Positions 13,122 to 24,442 of a stretch of 64,000 bases of DNA are shown piece by piece. The position numbers and the translations under genes were made by a program. The notes under the pieces are model-generated. The model was given only the letters and a program-made list of their open reading frames with translations, had not been told where the DNA came from and ran no database searches. How positions within the stretch are numbered: position 1 is the stretch's first letter; each line of letters starts with the position of its first letter. Source of the stretch: Iris pallida (lineage: Eukaryota; Streptophyta; Magnoliopsida; Asparagales; Iridaceae). Where the stretch lies: positions 7,179,138-7,243,137 of the forward strand of contig JANAVB010033216.1 of the NCBI GenBank assembly GCA_029216955.1, read 5' to 3'.

Positions 13122-13639
13122 CTAAAAAATAGTTATCCAGTTAGGATTGGAGCAAGATCACCATAAACTACATTACATAATATAATGTACAAGCATGAAG
13201 AATAACAGTAAGAAAAGATGAATATAACATGATACAAAAGGAGTACCACTATATCTTGGAAACAGTTTGAGAGTACAACTATGATATTTTTAAGATACAA
13301 GTGTTCTGTATGTGGACAGATTAGGACATCTGGCAGTTGGTACATGAGGTACAATGACTGCTACTAACATTGACATTGGAAAAAACTTATACATTGCGTA
13401 GACCACATGCATACTAGTTATACTAGTTGTATTTCCCCTTCTGACTCTCTCACAAGTAAACATGATCACTTTAACATCAACTTTAAACTTAAACATTGAA
13501 CATTGAATGAAATATTAAGTGAACAAGTACGGTCATGATAATAACTCTCGTGCACAGTAATAGAAACGATAAGACCAAGAGTCAAAAGAGAAGAATAACA
13601 CGCAATATAGAATAAAGGTAACATAGGTCATACTGATAC
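13122..13639 (-). other. Putative LTR leader intron in G
   Basis: Read on the minus strand: donor GGCAA|GTATCAG, branch-like TCCTAAC in CCAATCCTAACTGG, acceptor ATTTTTTAG. 518 bp, like the equivalents in other copies. Confidence 0.45.
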
Positions 13640-14281
13640 TTGCCTTGCTCCGAAAAAGAATAAAGTTGTAAGCCCACTTACCAAATTTTTTAATTTTTTA
13701 ATTTTATTTGTTTATGATTAATTTTATGATCATTGGGACTCATGCCGAAGCTTATAGGTGAGCTATGACCATATTAAGGTCATATGACCTATAGATAGAT
13801 TATATATGTATTACTCAACTATTTTATATTTTTCTATAATTTTTGGATATTTTTAGGTATTTAATATTTAAGGTTTTATGTTTCTAAGGACTTTTAGGAT
13901 TTATTGTATGGTCATTCGGGGGTATTTTTGGGCCAAATATTTTTATTTGGGCTCTATATGTCTAGAAATATTTTTTAAAATATTCTAGGATTTTTTTATA
14001 GTTTTGGAAATTTTTAGATAATTAAACCTATAGAATTTATTTTTTATAGGCTTTTAGAATTTACTATGTGGTCACACGATAATATTTTGAGTTAAAATAT
14101 TTTTATTTATGTTCTAGACACTTAGAAATATTTTCTAGAATTTTAAGAAATTTTTTTGGATTTTTCTGTAATTTATTTGGAGTTAAAATATTTTTTAAAT
14201 AATTTTCTGAATTTAAATTAACATTTACACAGTCAGCAGCCCAGTCAGCCACACCCGGGCCCACATCTCGGTGCCAACCGC

Positions 14282-14293
<12 letters not shown>

Positions 14294-14346
<53 letters not shown>
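14294..14346. repeat. (TA)n microsatellite in H
   Basis: About 26 TA units after a CTCTCTCT run, at the place where G has its own (TA)n (16811-16872). Confidence 0.98.
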
Positions 14347-14351
<5 letters not shown>

Positions 14352-15209
14352 AAACCTTAGTTTATTATTCCAGCCTCATTTGTGGTTTGATTTTGGAGAT
14401 TCTTCAACTTCACGAGGCGATTGCGGTCAACCCCGACGTCCGTTTCGAGTGCCTTTTTTTCTAGAAGAGTATTGAGATTAGCTTTCCAAAAATATATTTT
14501 ATTTTCTATAATTATTTACGTGAATTTTTGGAGATTTATTTAAGTGTCGGTTGTCCAAAAATTAACGCGTTGTACTGTTTTCAAAATTTGGGAGATCTCA
14601 AACTCCGTTTTGTGATCCGTACTTTGAAGTTTTTGAAATCTGACACAAAGATATACAACATATAATTTTTCCAAAAATTCAAAAATTTGTTTAATATTTT
14701 ATTTATTACGTTAAACTCAGATTTGATCGGTAACTCACCGATTTGGTCATGGTTAGTTACAACGGCGATAATTTTTAACCAAATCATAATTTTGTGGCAC
14801 AGTCAATTTCGGTGAACTCATGGCACTAAAATCTACCAAAATGTACCCTCAAATCATTGAGTTTATAATGTTTGCTAATTAGTCAACGATATGCCTCGAT
14901 TTGTGTGTCATGACTTCCAAAATTGGAACCGTGACTTTCTATGGCCAAAATTTCGTATTTGAATTATATTTCAGATTATTATTACGTTATAATTATATTT
15001 TTAGATGATTTATTCCACAATTAAATAGAATTAATTAGGTTAACCCATTAGCCACTTTCTGTGACTTTTAGAATAGGATTTTAGATCTAACTTGTAGTTA
15101 TTCGTGCACGGGTTCGTGGTACGATGGTATGGTATGGTTTGATAGCTTCTAGGCCATAATTCATCTTGTCGGCAACTTGTGAAACCAATTTGTTCAAAAA
15201 TCCAGGCAA

Positions 15210-15693
15210 GTATATTATGCTCTATGTGCTTATTACATTATAATGCTATATTTCATTGTGTTTCATTAAGTATCCTATTGAGACACGATTGGCTTGATTG
15301 TATCATTGCTCGTTTATTGACTGTTTCGTGAGTCGAAAAGAAAAATGCTCAGTAGGTATGTGAACAAAGCCCAATGATTGTTATTGTGGATAACTAAGTC
15401 ATACAACGTACGTATGGGTTAGCCATACTACTTATTGTGGATAGACATCTATGATGTGCCGTATTAACCCAAGCCATTTACATGTCGAAAAGTATTTCAA
15501 ACACAGTGTCTATTTTATTGTACATGTTTCATCCATGTTCTTGCTAGTTGTTTCTTGTCATATTTATTGTTTCCAGTTCATCTACATATTTCTTTATTTT
15601 CTACTGCATCTCTATTGTCTAGCTTATTTTGTATTAATTTACATAAATGCAATAGGGTTGTACTTTGCTCATTTCCTGACTAGATCGTTGCAG
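15210..15693 (+). other. Putative LTR leader intron in H
   Basis: Donor CCAGGCAA|GTATATT, branch-like TTTCCTGAC (15672-15680), acceptor CGTTGCAG at 15693. Confidence 0.45.
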
Positions 15694-16807
15694 GTGACTT
15701 GGCATGCTTCCTACTGTTGTGCTAAGGACCATACAAGGGAGATAGACATCTTGGAGGTTGACCGTAGATTTTAGATAGATTAGTTAGTTCTTTTATTTAA
15801 AACTTTAGCGGGTTTGTTCTCGAATGTCATTTTTATGTATTATTGGATTTATAAATAAAATAGTTGTTGTGAATGAGCAGTTAGATATGATTTTGTTGTA
15901 TTTGAGATTGAAATTGAGACCTAGACAGCGTACTACCGTCGATGCTGCGGCGTAGGCTGGACTTGGCTATGAACTTGTATCCAAAAAGCGGGTGCGGGTT
16001 GTAACAGAAGTCGTGACTCATGATGTTGTCCGATCTACCCCAACACATAAATGATCATAAGTTAGATATAAAAATTCCACTCAAAAAACCTTAGAAAGTG
16101 GCTAATGGATTAACATAACTAATTCTATTTACTTATGGAATAAATCATCTAAAATCCTAATTTTATCTAATATAATTCTAAAATAAAGATTAAACACAAG
16201 TTTTTGGCCCAGAAAAGTCACGGCTTCCAATTCGAGAACTGTGGCACGCAAATTAAGGTGTATCGTTGACCAAGTGGTCAAACGACATAAACTCCATGAC
16301 TTGATGTGCACCCTAGTAGATTTCAGTGCCACGAGTGCACTGGAATCGACTGTGCCACAAAGTCACAATTTGGTCCAAAGATATTGCCATTATTGCTAAC
16401 CGTGACCAAATCGATGATTCGTCGACCAAAAATGAGTTCTACGAATTAATTAAAATACTAGATGAACGTATTAATTTCTAGAAAAATTATATGTCATAGT
16501 CTTTGTGTCAGTTTTCCACAATTTTAAACGGTTCATGATTCTGATTCATGGTTCTCCTGGAATCTGAAAAACACTGAAACGTGTCAGATTTTGTACAACC
16601 GGCACTTCACAAATTTTCAAGAAATTTGGATACATAAATTATAAAAAAATTAATATTTAAAAAATATACCTCGATACGGTTCCAATGCAAGAAACAGGGA
16701 TGCGTTTGAAGTCCGGAGCTAAGAGTAATGGCTTCGTGAAGTTGGAGGATCTCCAAGATCAAACCACAAAGGAGGTTGGAATAATAAACTAGGGTTTACT
16801 GAATTTA

Positions 16808-16810
<3 letters not shown>

Positions 16811-16872
<62 letters not shown>
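16811..16872. repeat. (TA)n microsatellite in G
   Basis: About 30 TA units, homologous in position to the one in H. Confidence 0.98.
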
Positions 16873-16875
<3 letters not shown>

Positions 16876-17550
16876 AAAAGGCGGTTTAGTGTCGATATGT
16901 GGGCCCTATAGCTGACTGGATGGCTGATTGTGCTGCTGACTGTGTAAATACTTATTTTTACTGCAAAAATTATTAAAATTGTATTTTAACTCCAAATAAA
17001 TTCAAATAAATCACAGAAAATCCAGAAAAATCCCAAAAATTCTAGAAACTACTTCTAGGTCTCTAAAGCCTAAATAAAAAGTTTGGCCTCTAAATCTTTT
17101 CGTGTAACCCCACAGTAAATCCCAAAATTCTATGAAAACATAAATTCTATATGTTTTAATTATTCAAAAATTTCCAAAAACCCAAAAAATCCAGAAAATT
17201 ATTAAAAATTTATAAATTTTTTTTCTAACTATATAGAACTTAAATAAAAAATATTTGGTAAATCCCCGTGTAACCCTACAAAAATTCTCGAAAGCATATA
17301 AAGTAATAATTCTATAGATTAAAATTATCTAAAAATTACCAAAAATTCTAGAAAATTCTAAAATAGTAAAATAACCTATATGGGTCTATTTAGGGACCAT
17401 AGAGACCATATAACCTAATATTAACATATATCAGTTATAGACCTAGGTATCTACGATTGCGATCTCAAATCAAATTCCCACAAAAATCCCTAGTATTTTA
17501 TATTTATTTAATTATTAATCAAAATAGAAATTTTGGTAGTGGATGCTACA

Positions 17551-17555
17551 CGGGG
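17551..17555. repeat. TSD of solo LTR G, right copy (CGGGG)
   Basis: Exact repeat of 12705-12709. Confidence 0.9.
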
Positions 17556-17901
17556 TTTCCTGGATCCTCAGAAAGGTGCTAGGATGTTAGGGGGTATCCT
17601 AGGGTTAAGATGAAGGTAGTGGAAGGGTTGAGGGTGTCAGGAAGATGAATTTCTGGTGGTTGGAATAAAAAGTGTGAAAATGAGAAAGAAGAATAGGTGG
17701 GCGCTCAATTTTTGGAAAATAGGAAGAGATATTGAGAAAAAGAAATTTAAATATAAGAAACTATGGTTTAAAGGGTTGGTTAGGATTTGGTTGAGATTTG
17801 ATAATTAAATTGAAAGATACAAACAGGTCAAAGAATTTAAATAGAAATCCATATTAGAAAAGTTGTTATGGAGTTGATTTAACAAAAGATTTAATTAATG
17901 T
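17556..17901 (-). mobile_element. LTR F, continuation up to element A
   Basis: Purine-rich, non-coding DNA that continued 12704 before G inserted. It stops at AATGT (17897-17901), the expected left TSD of element A; the partner lies beyond the window. Confidence 0.4.
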
Positions 17902-19866
17902 TGTCATAACCCGCACCCGAAAGTTCGGGTTCGAGTGCGTGGAAGCACGTCCAGCCTATACCGCAGGGTCGACGGTAGTAAAATATCAATACTCAAGTAT
18001 ATCCAAATCTCAATCCAGCAATAACATAGAACAAAATCTAAATCACAAATACTAGCAGGTAGATATGAAATGGAAAGATAAATCCACAGAGTATAGATCT
18101 GATAGTTTAAGTACAGTAATCCTCAAACAAAATACAACGCATCAAATGTTCGAAAATAGAAATCTAAAAGACAGTAAGTATAGACTAAGCTAAGCTAAGC
18201 ATCCTCCGGTGGCACGTCGGCTATGTCATCAGATGTATCCCCAGCTAAGCCATGATCTGCCTCAGGTGAGCCATAGTAAGTAGTACACCAGTTCTCTAAA
18301 CCCTCGCCTAAAAATATGGTTATCCAGCCAGGATTGGAGCAAGTAAATCACAGGAACCACTATTTATAACATGATAGGAAATATAAGAGATAATACTGAA
18401 GTGAAGCAGTAACATGGTAAGGGCAGATAAAGTAAATAAGAAATCATGGCATGAGACATAGCAATATGAATGCAGAAGTCATAGCTACATTACGTGAGAT
18501 GGAAGTACTACGTTCTATATGTGATCAGACTGAGGGATCTACTTGGTACGACTCAATCATACGTGTCATGTATGATTAGCTATTCTTCAGGAAACATGAT
18601 ATTTTGGGTTTTGATCACATATATACTAAAGTACTTCATGACTAACTAGCATGTATGGATTCAAATCATGGCAGGGAACAAGAATTAAGTAACAGGATAA
18701 ACAGGAATATACATATCATGACTAGAATCCATAATACTAATCTAGTCTGATAATCGTGTCAGTAATCATGGCATGCACATCTAAATCATAAAATACAATA
18801 ACTATCAGGAAATAAGAGCATTCGCTGTAAGTACTTGTCTCGGATATCTGACGTTGATGTGTGCGACATGAACGTGTCGACACAAAAAATATCACAGTCT
18901 AAAGCCCAGAATAATAATCCCAAATAAGTTATCGAAGTCTAAAATATCCAATAGACGCCAATATCGAATCCGAAGTTCAAATATCAAATAGTAGTCCACG
19001 AAGTCCATAATTGATTTAAGATATTGATCACAACGTCACAAGATAGAAAAACACGATTAGATTATGATAAAAGCTAATAATAGAGGAGAGGGATACCAAC
19101 CTATATCTATAAATATTTATGGCAATATTTATACTATTTCGAAAATAAGTTTTTACTTAATCAAAATATTTGGAATTACATTTTGAAAATACATTAACCG
19201 TTATGTGATAAAACTATTTTAGATAAAATATTAGATAATAATATTAAATATTTAATTACTAAAATATTATTACCATTAATATATTAGCCCAAAATATGTA
19301 TAAATACATATACTAAAAGTATATAGTCATCCATTTCCTAGGTATGTAATTAGCCCAACGAAACCTGGGCTTTGAAGCCCATACATAAGAAACCACCTAA
19401 TACATTAACCACTATATGGTCGGGATCTGGTGATGGTGGCTGGGATCTAGGCTTTTGGTCGGATTTAGGGTTTTAGGACTAGTGGTGGTGGCGAGGAGGT
19501 TGGACGAGGCTTGGTCGTAGTTAATGGGTTAGGGCGGTGGAGGTGGTGGTGAAACTGGTGGTGGCTGAGGTAGAGTAGGCGGCGTGGTTGGTGGTGATGG
19601 GTGGTCGGGGAGTTGAGTGGTGAATTGGTGGGTTGAGACAGTAGGGAGTAGTGGTGGTGCTGGTCGACCGAGATGGCTGGCCAGTGGTGGTCAATAGAGG
19701 TGGTGAGGGAATGGTAGGCCAGGGTGATGGAATAGGCAGTAGAGTAGGGGTCTGGGAGAAAAGGGAAGAAGAAAAGGAAGAGTGGCGGTGGCGAGGTCGA
19801 CGGAGCACTGTCGGAGTGCGACGGCGCACGACGGACAGGCGACGGTCGATAGAGGCTGGAGAGTGG
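17902..19866 (-). mobile_element. 3' LTR of chromovirus A, terminal part
   Basis: Starts TGTCATAACCCGCACC (the reverse complement of the family terminus). It contains the inverted branch-point module CCAGGATTGGAGCAAG at 18326. The stretch 19420-19866 is a GGT-rich low-complexity region that yields spurious ORFs. It breaks at 19866 where B inserted and resumes at 44482; together about 2.5 kb, the size of G. Confidence 0.85.
18308..18834 (-). other. Putative LTR leader intron in A
   Basis: Minus strand: donor GACAA|GTACTT, branch region CCAATCCTGGCTGG (weaker than elsewhere), acceptor ATATTTTTAG. 527 bp. Confidence 0.4.
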
Positions 19867-20559
19867 TGTTCGACATGACAAAAGGTTGAACAAACTTTTT
19901 GTATATTGAACATAAAAAGAGTACAATCGATTCTTATGCGAAGAAATCTAAGTACAAAGTTTCTAGAAAAGTGTGACGGTGGAGATCGAGCACTGCAGCA
20001 GCTCTTTTACTCCGTTGATGATCCGATGATGATATAAGACTTTCTCTGACTTTCTGGTGCCTTCGATGGAACTCTAGGGTTGCCGATCAGAAGGACACCG
20101 AAGTTGAAGATATTGATAATTCTGTGGATCTTCTTCTCCTTGTCGATCATGTTGTTGGAAGATAACCTCTCCTACTTATAGAAGAGAGGGGCACATATGC
20201 GATGTGCATTAGGATTTCAAGATATAAAGGAATTTGTCGTCCTTGAACGGTACGGGCTTCTGTGGCACTGACACATGGCGGGTGTTGAGATTCTCGTCAA
20301 ACGAGATATCTGGTGGTTATCAAAATAACCGAAGGAGGTGACTCGTGGTGTGTGCTGATTTGCTTATTCGGATGTAACCGAGCAAATCTTGGAATTTCAT
20401 CTCAGATTTGGATTCTATATAATCTTCGTCCGAAATTTAAATCAATATAATAAGATATTCACATTTATCAACTTTATCAATCCCAATCTTATCTTTGAGA
20501 GAGACAGTTTAAGCAAACTAATTGGGTGGGACCATGCCGTCTGTGCTTCAGGCAAGGCT

Positions 20560-20760
20560 GGCTGTACTTTTGGGGCGACGAGTAGATTGTGCTTCTGGAG
20601 ACGATGGAGCCTCTGTGCTTTAGGGCGACAAGTGGACTATAGTTCGAAGACAATGGGGCCTCTATGCTTTTAGGGGCAACGAGTAGGCTGTGTTTTGGGT
20701 AAAGTCACTGTGCTTTAGGGCGACGAGTAGGTTGTGCCTTCAGATAGACCATTTTACTGT
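20560..20760 (+). repeat. Degenerate minisatellite in the B LTR
   Basis: Four irregular units of about 60 bp, each with a GTGCTTTAGGGCGAC and GAGTAGGCTGTG-like core. The same array is at 43060-43245 in the right LTR. Confidence 0.7.
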
Positions 20761-21186
20761 GCTTTAGAGTAGCAGTTGGGCTTGTGCTGGAGGCAAACGG
20801 TGTCTCCCAAGTCTTTGCTAAGAAAAAAGGGCCGTTGAATGGGCCGGGTACTTGGATCGAAGCAGCTGTCTATGCTTCTGAGAGGGCGATGTACTGTCTG
20901 CACCTTGGAAGCAAAGAAATACAGTGGGGTGCCTGCACTTCCGGTTGGAGACAGCTTGGCTTTTAAGTCTTCTTTTCAGGAGAAGTAAATGACTACCCTT
21001 GAATGCAGACTCCTTCTTAATTACCATCGTTAATTGGGGAATTCCAAGGAGCATTTGAACAGTTTGGAGACTCACTTGGATGAGACTGTTAATTAAGACT
21101 CATTGTGCCGAGTCCTAGACTCATCCCATTAATGAGAGAAATTTGACTGTCGGCCAAGTGGCCTATAGTTTGGACCACTCCCGGTC

Positions 21187-21196
21187 CTATAAAAGG
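21187..21196 (+). promoter_or_regulatory. Plus-strand TATA box in the B LTR
   Basis: CTATAAAAGG followed by a GTGTTCCTC-type leader; conserved in the right LTR at 43678-43687. A plus-strand poly(A)-like TTAATAAAAAG is at about 44324 in the right copy. Points toward the antisense gene, opposite to gag-pol. Confidence 0.55.
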
Positions 21197-22010
21197 GGAA
21201 GTGTTCCTCTGAAGTCACTATCTTCTTCTTGGCACCCTTCACCACCATGTTTGATCCAGACTTAGCTTAGACGGCCGCTGGCCTTGCATAAGCCAGCTGT
21301 TGTTTGGGGCTTCTCTCGTTCGAAGGGGCCATGTTCTTATAGAAGAACTCTCTGTAGAAGGAACCGTCACCGCTCTTAAGAAGTATCCAAGTATCCTCCC
21401 TAAGGAGTTTGACTCTGGGCGACGTCTTGGAGGTCTTGGAGGTCCAAGCTACGGAGTACTTGGGATTGGTTGCTCATCCGATGAGCAACCGACCGTGCTC
21501 TGCCCCACTCATTGAGGGCTGTTGGGCTTCGTCGTGCTGTGGTCTGGGTCTTCTACTGCTTTTATATATATTGGAGTCCCAGCTTCTCTCGGGGGCGAGA
21601 TGATTTGCTTTGACGATGTTATGAGTCAGCGGGAAGGAGACTTTGATGGAGACTGTATACATCTCCTCTAGTCTTTCTACCCATGATGATCATACTGTGG
21701 AGGCTGCCCGGTGAAAACGAACCTTCTCGTGGATGTATAGTAGTTTCTATTCTCACTTATGTAGCAAAGATTTTGCAATTGACCCCTGTAATTTAGGATT
21801 CAGGAAGTTTCTCTCTTATGTAATTACGAGAAGTCTGTAATAGACCCTTGTAGCCATGATTAATTAAAAGAGCCTTTTCTGAACTTCATTCTGAGAATGT
21901 CTCTGTCTTTGGCTGGTCTGTGCGTCTGATCGCCTGTGACTATGTGAAGCTGGGGGGTAATAAGGGTACCCGTCTACGCCTATGGATGCTGCATTTTTTA
22001 TGCTTCTACA

Positions 22011-22021
22011 AGACCTCCTTC
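22011..22021 (-). other. Polypurine tract of B
   Basis: On the minus strand GAAGGAGGTCT directly abuts the 3' LTR start TGTAGAAGC. E has GAAGGGGGTCT at the same place. Confidence 0.8.
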
Positions 22022-22275
22022 AAAGTGTTCCGAACTTGAGTCATGCTCGGGATACTTTGAACAGAAGCATGACATGTGTTCCTTTGTAGGCGTGCTGCAC
22101 ATCACGTCTGTTACCAGTGTGGAATCATGTCCAGGCTCCGACATTAAATGCATTGAGCCTTCTCCTCCTTAAGCGTGATCATGACTCCTCGTTTCTAGAG
22201 AACATTCATCATGACCCTTTTTTGAACCCACAACGTCCGAAGCGTTTTGTCTTCTCTTGTCGACGTGGCTTGTTC

Positions 22276-22286
22276 CTATAAGTAGG
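22276..22286 (+). promoter_or_regulatory. TATA box of the antisense PMD gene in B
   Basis: CTATAAGTAGG, 106 bp upstream of the gene's ATG (22382). E has CTATAAATAGG 92 bp before its ATG, so the internal promoter is conserved between two diverged elements. Confidence 0.7.
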
Positions 22287-22381
22287 AATATTGGGTAAAG
22301 GAGAAATCTTTTTGTCTTTACCTACTCCTCAGAAGTTTGTGTCAGAGTTTCTTCTTCTTTCGAACCCTAGTTTTTCTCGCC

Positions 22382-24372
22382 ATGGCCCCCAAGAAATCAA
22401 GAACTCTGAAAACACCAGCGGCTAACTCCCAGAAAACTTATGGTGAGGCGATCAGTCCTCATCGGTCTACAATGCCTGTAAGGGCTAGTCCTCAAATGGC
22501 AATAGAGCCGACGAGGCCGTCTAGGGCCTCCATCATAGGAAGTGTTGGAGAAGGGGCCACGAGCAATCGTCAGGTCCAAGGCAAACAGTTGCCTCTGAGG
22601 CTGTCGTCATTGAACGACCTCCCGTCGAAGGGGAAGTGCGGCCTCCTGTTGTCGGTAAGCACCTGATCCCGATTCTTGATTTACTGTTACATGTGAATGG
22701 CTTCTTTTTGGCTATGCCGTTTCAAAATGACGTTGACGTTCTTGACTTTTTTGACGCTGTTTTGAAAATGCGCCTACATTGATTTGGCTTCATCGCTTGA
22801 ATGTTTAGCCAACGTGTGGCCCTCACTTCTTATTTTTGTGATATCCATTATGCAGTTCCCGTGTCTTCATCTCTTTTTTGGGGACATCCTCTTGGCCCTA
22901 GTCGTCGGCAGCGAAGGCAACGGTGCCAGGGAGGCACTTGCCAAGTCCACTGTGCAACAACTCGCCTCAGATCAACCAAGGGCTCGTCTGGTCATAATTC
23001 AGGAGCCGAGGCTGACCTATTTCCGTCGCATGATTGACTGAGGCTGGTTATCAGGTCCTCGTGATGCTGTCGAGATGCTGAAGCCTCGCTTCCTGTTTGC
23101 TGACAAGTTGATGCTACAGGACGCGATGGTCTTGGAAATAACCGAGAATAGGTATTTCGAAAACGACGGTAGCACTCCTTTGTTCGTACCTTCTGTCTCT
23201 CGTCATCTTCCACTTTCTGCCTTCTCTTGTCTGTCTGAAGTGCGTAACATGTATTAGGATTTAACCCCAGAGTGTAAGGACCTATTGATTGGTCGCATCG
23301 AGGGGGAGGTATGCTCCGACCCGAATGACTGCTTCCGTGCCGTGCCCGAGGGTCTGTCTACTACACTGCGTGTCATGCTCCCTGGTCATGTATCTGATGT
23401 ATTCGCGGCTGAGGCGCATCCCCATCGTGCCTTTCTTTTTGCCAACAGACTATTATTTGCCTGTTATACTTATCCGAAGGGTGGCCTTCATGTCGATGGC
23501 TGGATCCATCCTGACTCAGAGTGGAAGGCATTGTCTCTTTGGGTGGTGGCAAAATTAAGGGGGACCTGAAGAATGCGGGTATTCACCGTTGCGTTAAGGC
23601 CACCATGTACGGGATCGCTGTCAACCGTGCTCTTTTTCTTGCCCTGCTGGAGATGTTCAACTATTACACAGGGACATTTTTTTACCTCTTACGAAGAATT
23701 GGGCCTGGCTCTTTACGAGATGCGTGCCATCTCAAAGTTACCATGGGGGAGTTAGCTTTATGAGGAGTATACTCATTGTAAGGAGGGGTTTCTCGCCATA
23801 AAGACTAAGTATCCTGCCATGATATACAAGGAGCTGTTCTGCCACTACCAAGTGTGCAGACACCAGAACAAGGCGCAGGACCCACCCCATATCTATATTT
23901 TTATCCGGCTTCCATCGACTCCGGGGCTGCCGTACTATACCTTGCGCCCATATACTGCTGACGAGGTGGATGACATGATAAGTGCCGCTGGGGTATCGGC
24001 TCCGTCCGTGGATGCTAAAGGTAATCTCACTTCTGACATTCACAGCTTCTTCTGCCAAAATATGGTCCCGGTGAGCCCCAAAGCGGCCTTGGTAGCCTTC
24101 TTGCTGGTGTGGCTGTGGAAGGCCGTAGTGCCGCGGGGTTCTTGGCCTGTTGGCCGGATCAGCCAGGACCTGATCTTGCCCGCCGTGAAGCTTGCTTTCG
24201 AGCAACCTTTGGCGTTGTTACCAGCGATGGTGTGTAATGTCCTGCGCGGCCTACGAGAGTTTTCCCAAAAAATCCTTAATTGTGGTAGAAGCGATAAGGA
24301 TTTTCCGTCAGTCGAGCTCCCCTATAATTACCTGATGGGTTGGTTAGCTCTGCACCGCCCGGTCTGATAAAT
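22382..24372 (+). pseudogene. Antisense plant-mobile-domain gene of B, broken and truncated
   Basis: Starts MAPKKSRTLKTPAAN (basic, Lys/Ser/Pro-rich N-terminus), then an intron (22655-22855) and a second exon. The second exon reads in changing frames: LASDQPRARLVII, PRFLFADKLMLQ, PLSAFSCLSEVRNMY, DLTPECKDLL, YPKGGLHVDGW, KATMYGIAVN, ELGLALYEMRAISKLPWG. A PMD-type core follows, FLLVWLWKAVVPRGSW, PAVKLAFEQPLALLPAMV, FPSVELPYNYLMGWLALH. The PMD family (MAIN/MAIL1-related) has this W-L/R-G-S/hydrophobic pattern. Stops follow MID (23039) and NMY (23255) and there are frameshifts near 23570 and 23690. The gene ends abruptly at the junction with C; E's copy shows that a C-terminal coiled-coil part has been lost. 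Enzymatic activity is not expected; function unknown. Confidence 0.75.
22655..22855 (+). other. Intron 1 of the B antisense gene
   Basis: GTAAGC donor after TTGTCG and TTATGCAG acceptor; 201 bp, T-rich near the acceptor. E has an intron at the same place. Confidence 0.6.
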
Positions 24373-24442
24373 CCCAGCACCATCTTGGGATACGAGACGG
24401 GAGATGCGACCTGCATAATTACGAGAATACGGTCTGATAAAT
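24361..24442. repeat. Filler DNA at the B/C junction, bounded by a 12-bp repeat
   Basis: GGTCTGATAAAT occurs at 24361-24372 (end of the B gene) and again at 24431-24442 (where C sequence begins). The 58 bp between match neither B nor C. This is typical of end joining with templated filler after a break. Confidence 0.75.

Larger units (their letters stand above)
13667..16006 (+). mobile_element. Solo LTR H (Tekay-like) inside G
   Basis: Starts TGTAAGCCCACTTACC, ends GGGTGCGGGTTGTAACA, 2340 bp. Flanks AAAGT (13662-13666) and GAAGT (16007-16011) are a TSD with one mismatch. It is a member of the same family as G in opposite orientation, so the two form a long inverted repeat. No coding sequence. 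Confidence 0.9.
12710..17550 (-). mobile_element. Solo LTR G (Tekay-like), split by solo LTR H
   Basis: Left end TGTCACGACCCGCACC, right end GGATGCTACA, perfect 5-bp TSD. G runs 12710-13666 and 16007-17550 (about 2.5 kb without H). Minus orientation, because its reverse complement ends GGGTGCGGGTCGTGACA like the plus-strand LTRs. Alignment of the two pieces with the LTR at 1-1848 is continuous across the H insertion. No internal domain, so it arose by LTR-LTR recombination. Confidence 0.9.
19867..22010 (-). mobile_element. LTR of B, left copy (3' LTR)
   Basis: 2144 bp. The plus-strand view starts TGTTCGACATG and ends CATGCTTCTACA-like TGCTTCTACA. Minus-strand TATA (reverse of CCTACTTATAG, 20171-20181) would drive gag-pol. 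A second TATA on the plus strand (CTATAAAAGG, 21187-21196) faces the antisense gene. Confidence 0.9.

Noticed and set aside
15451..15774. 107-codon hydrophobic ORF in LTR H
   Set aside because: T-rich LTR sequence overlapping the putative intron; no homologue in G or in the first LTR.
19465..19926. Long ORFs on both strands of 19465-19926
   Set aside because: GGT/CCA-rich low-complexity DNA of the A LTR; open in several frames at once and crossing the B insertion boundary at 19867.
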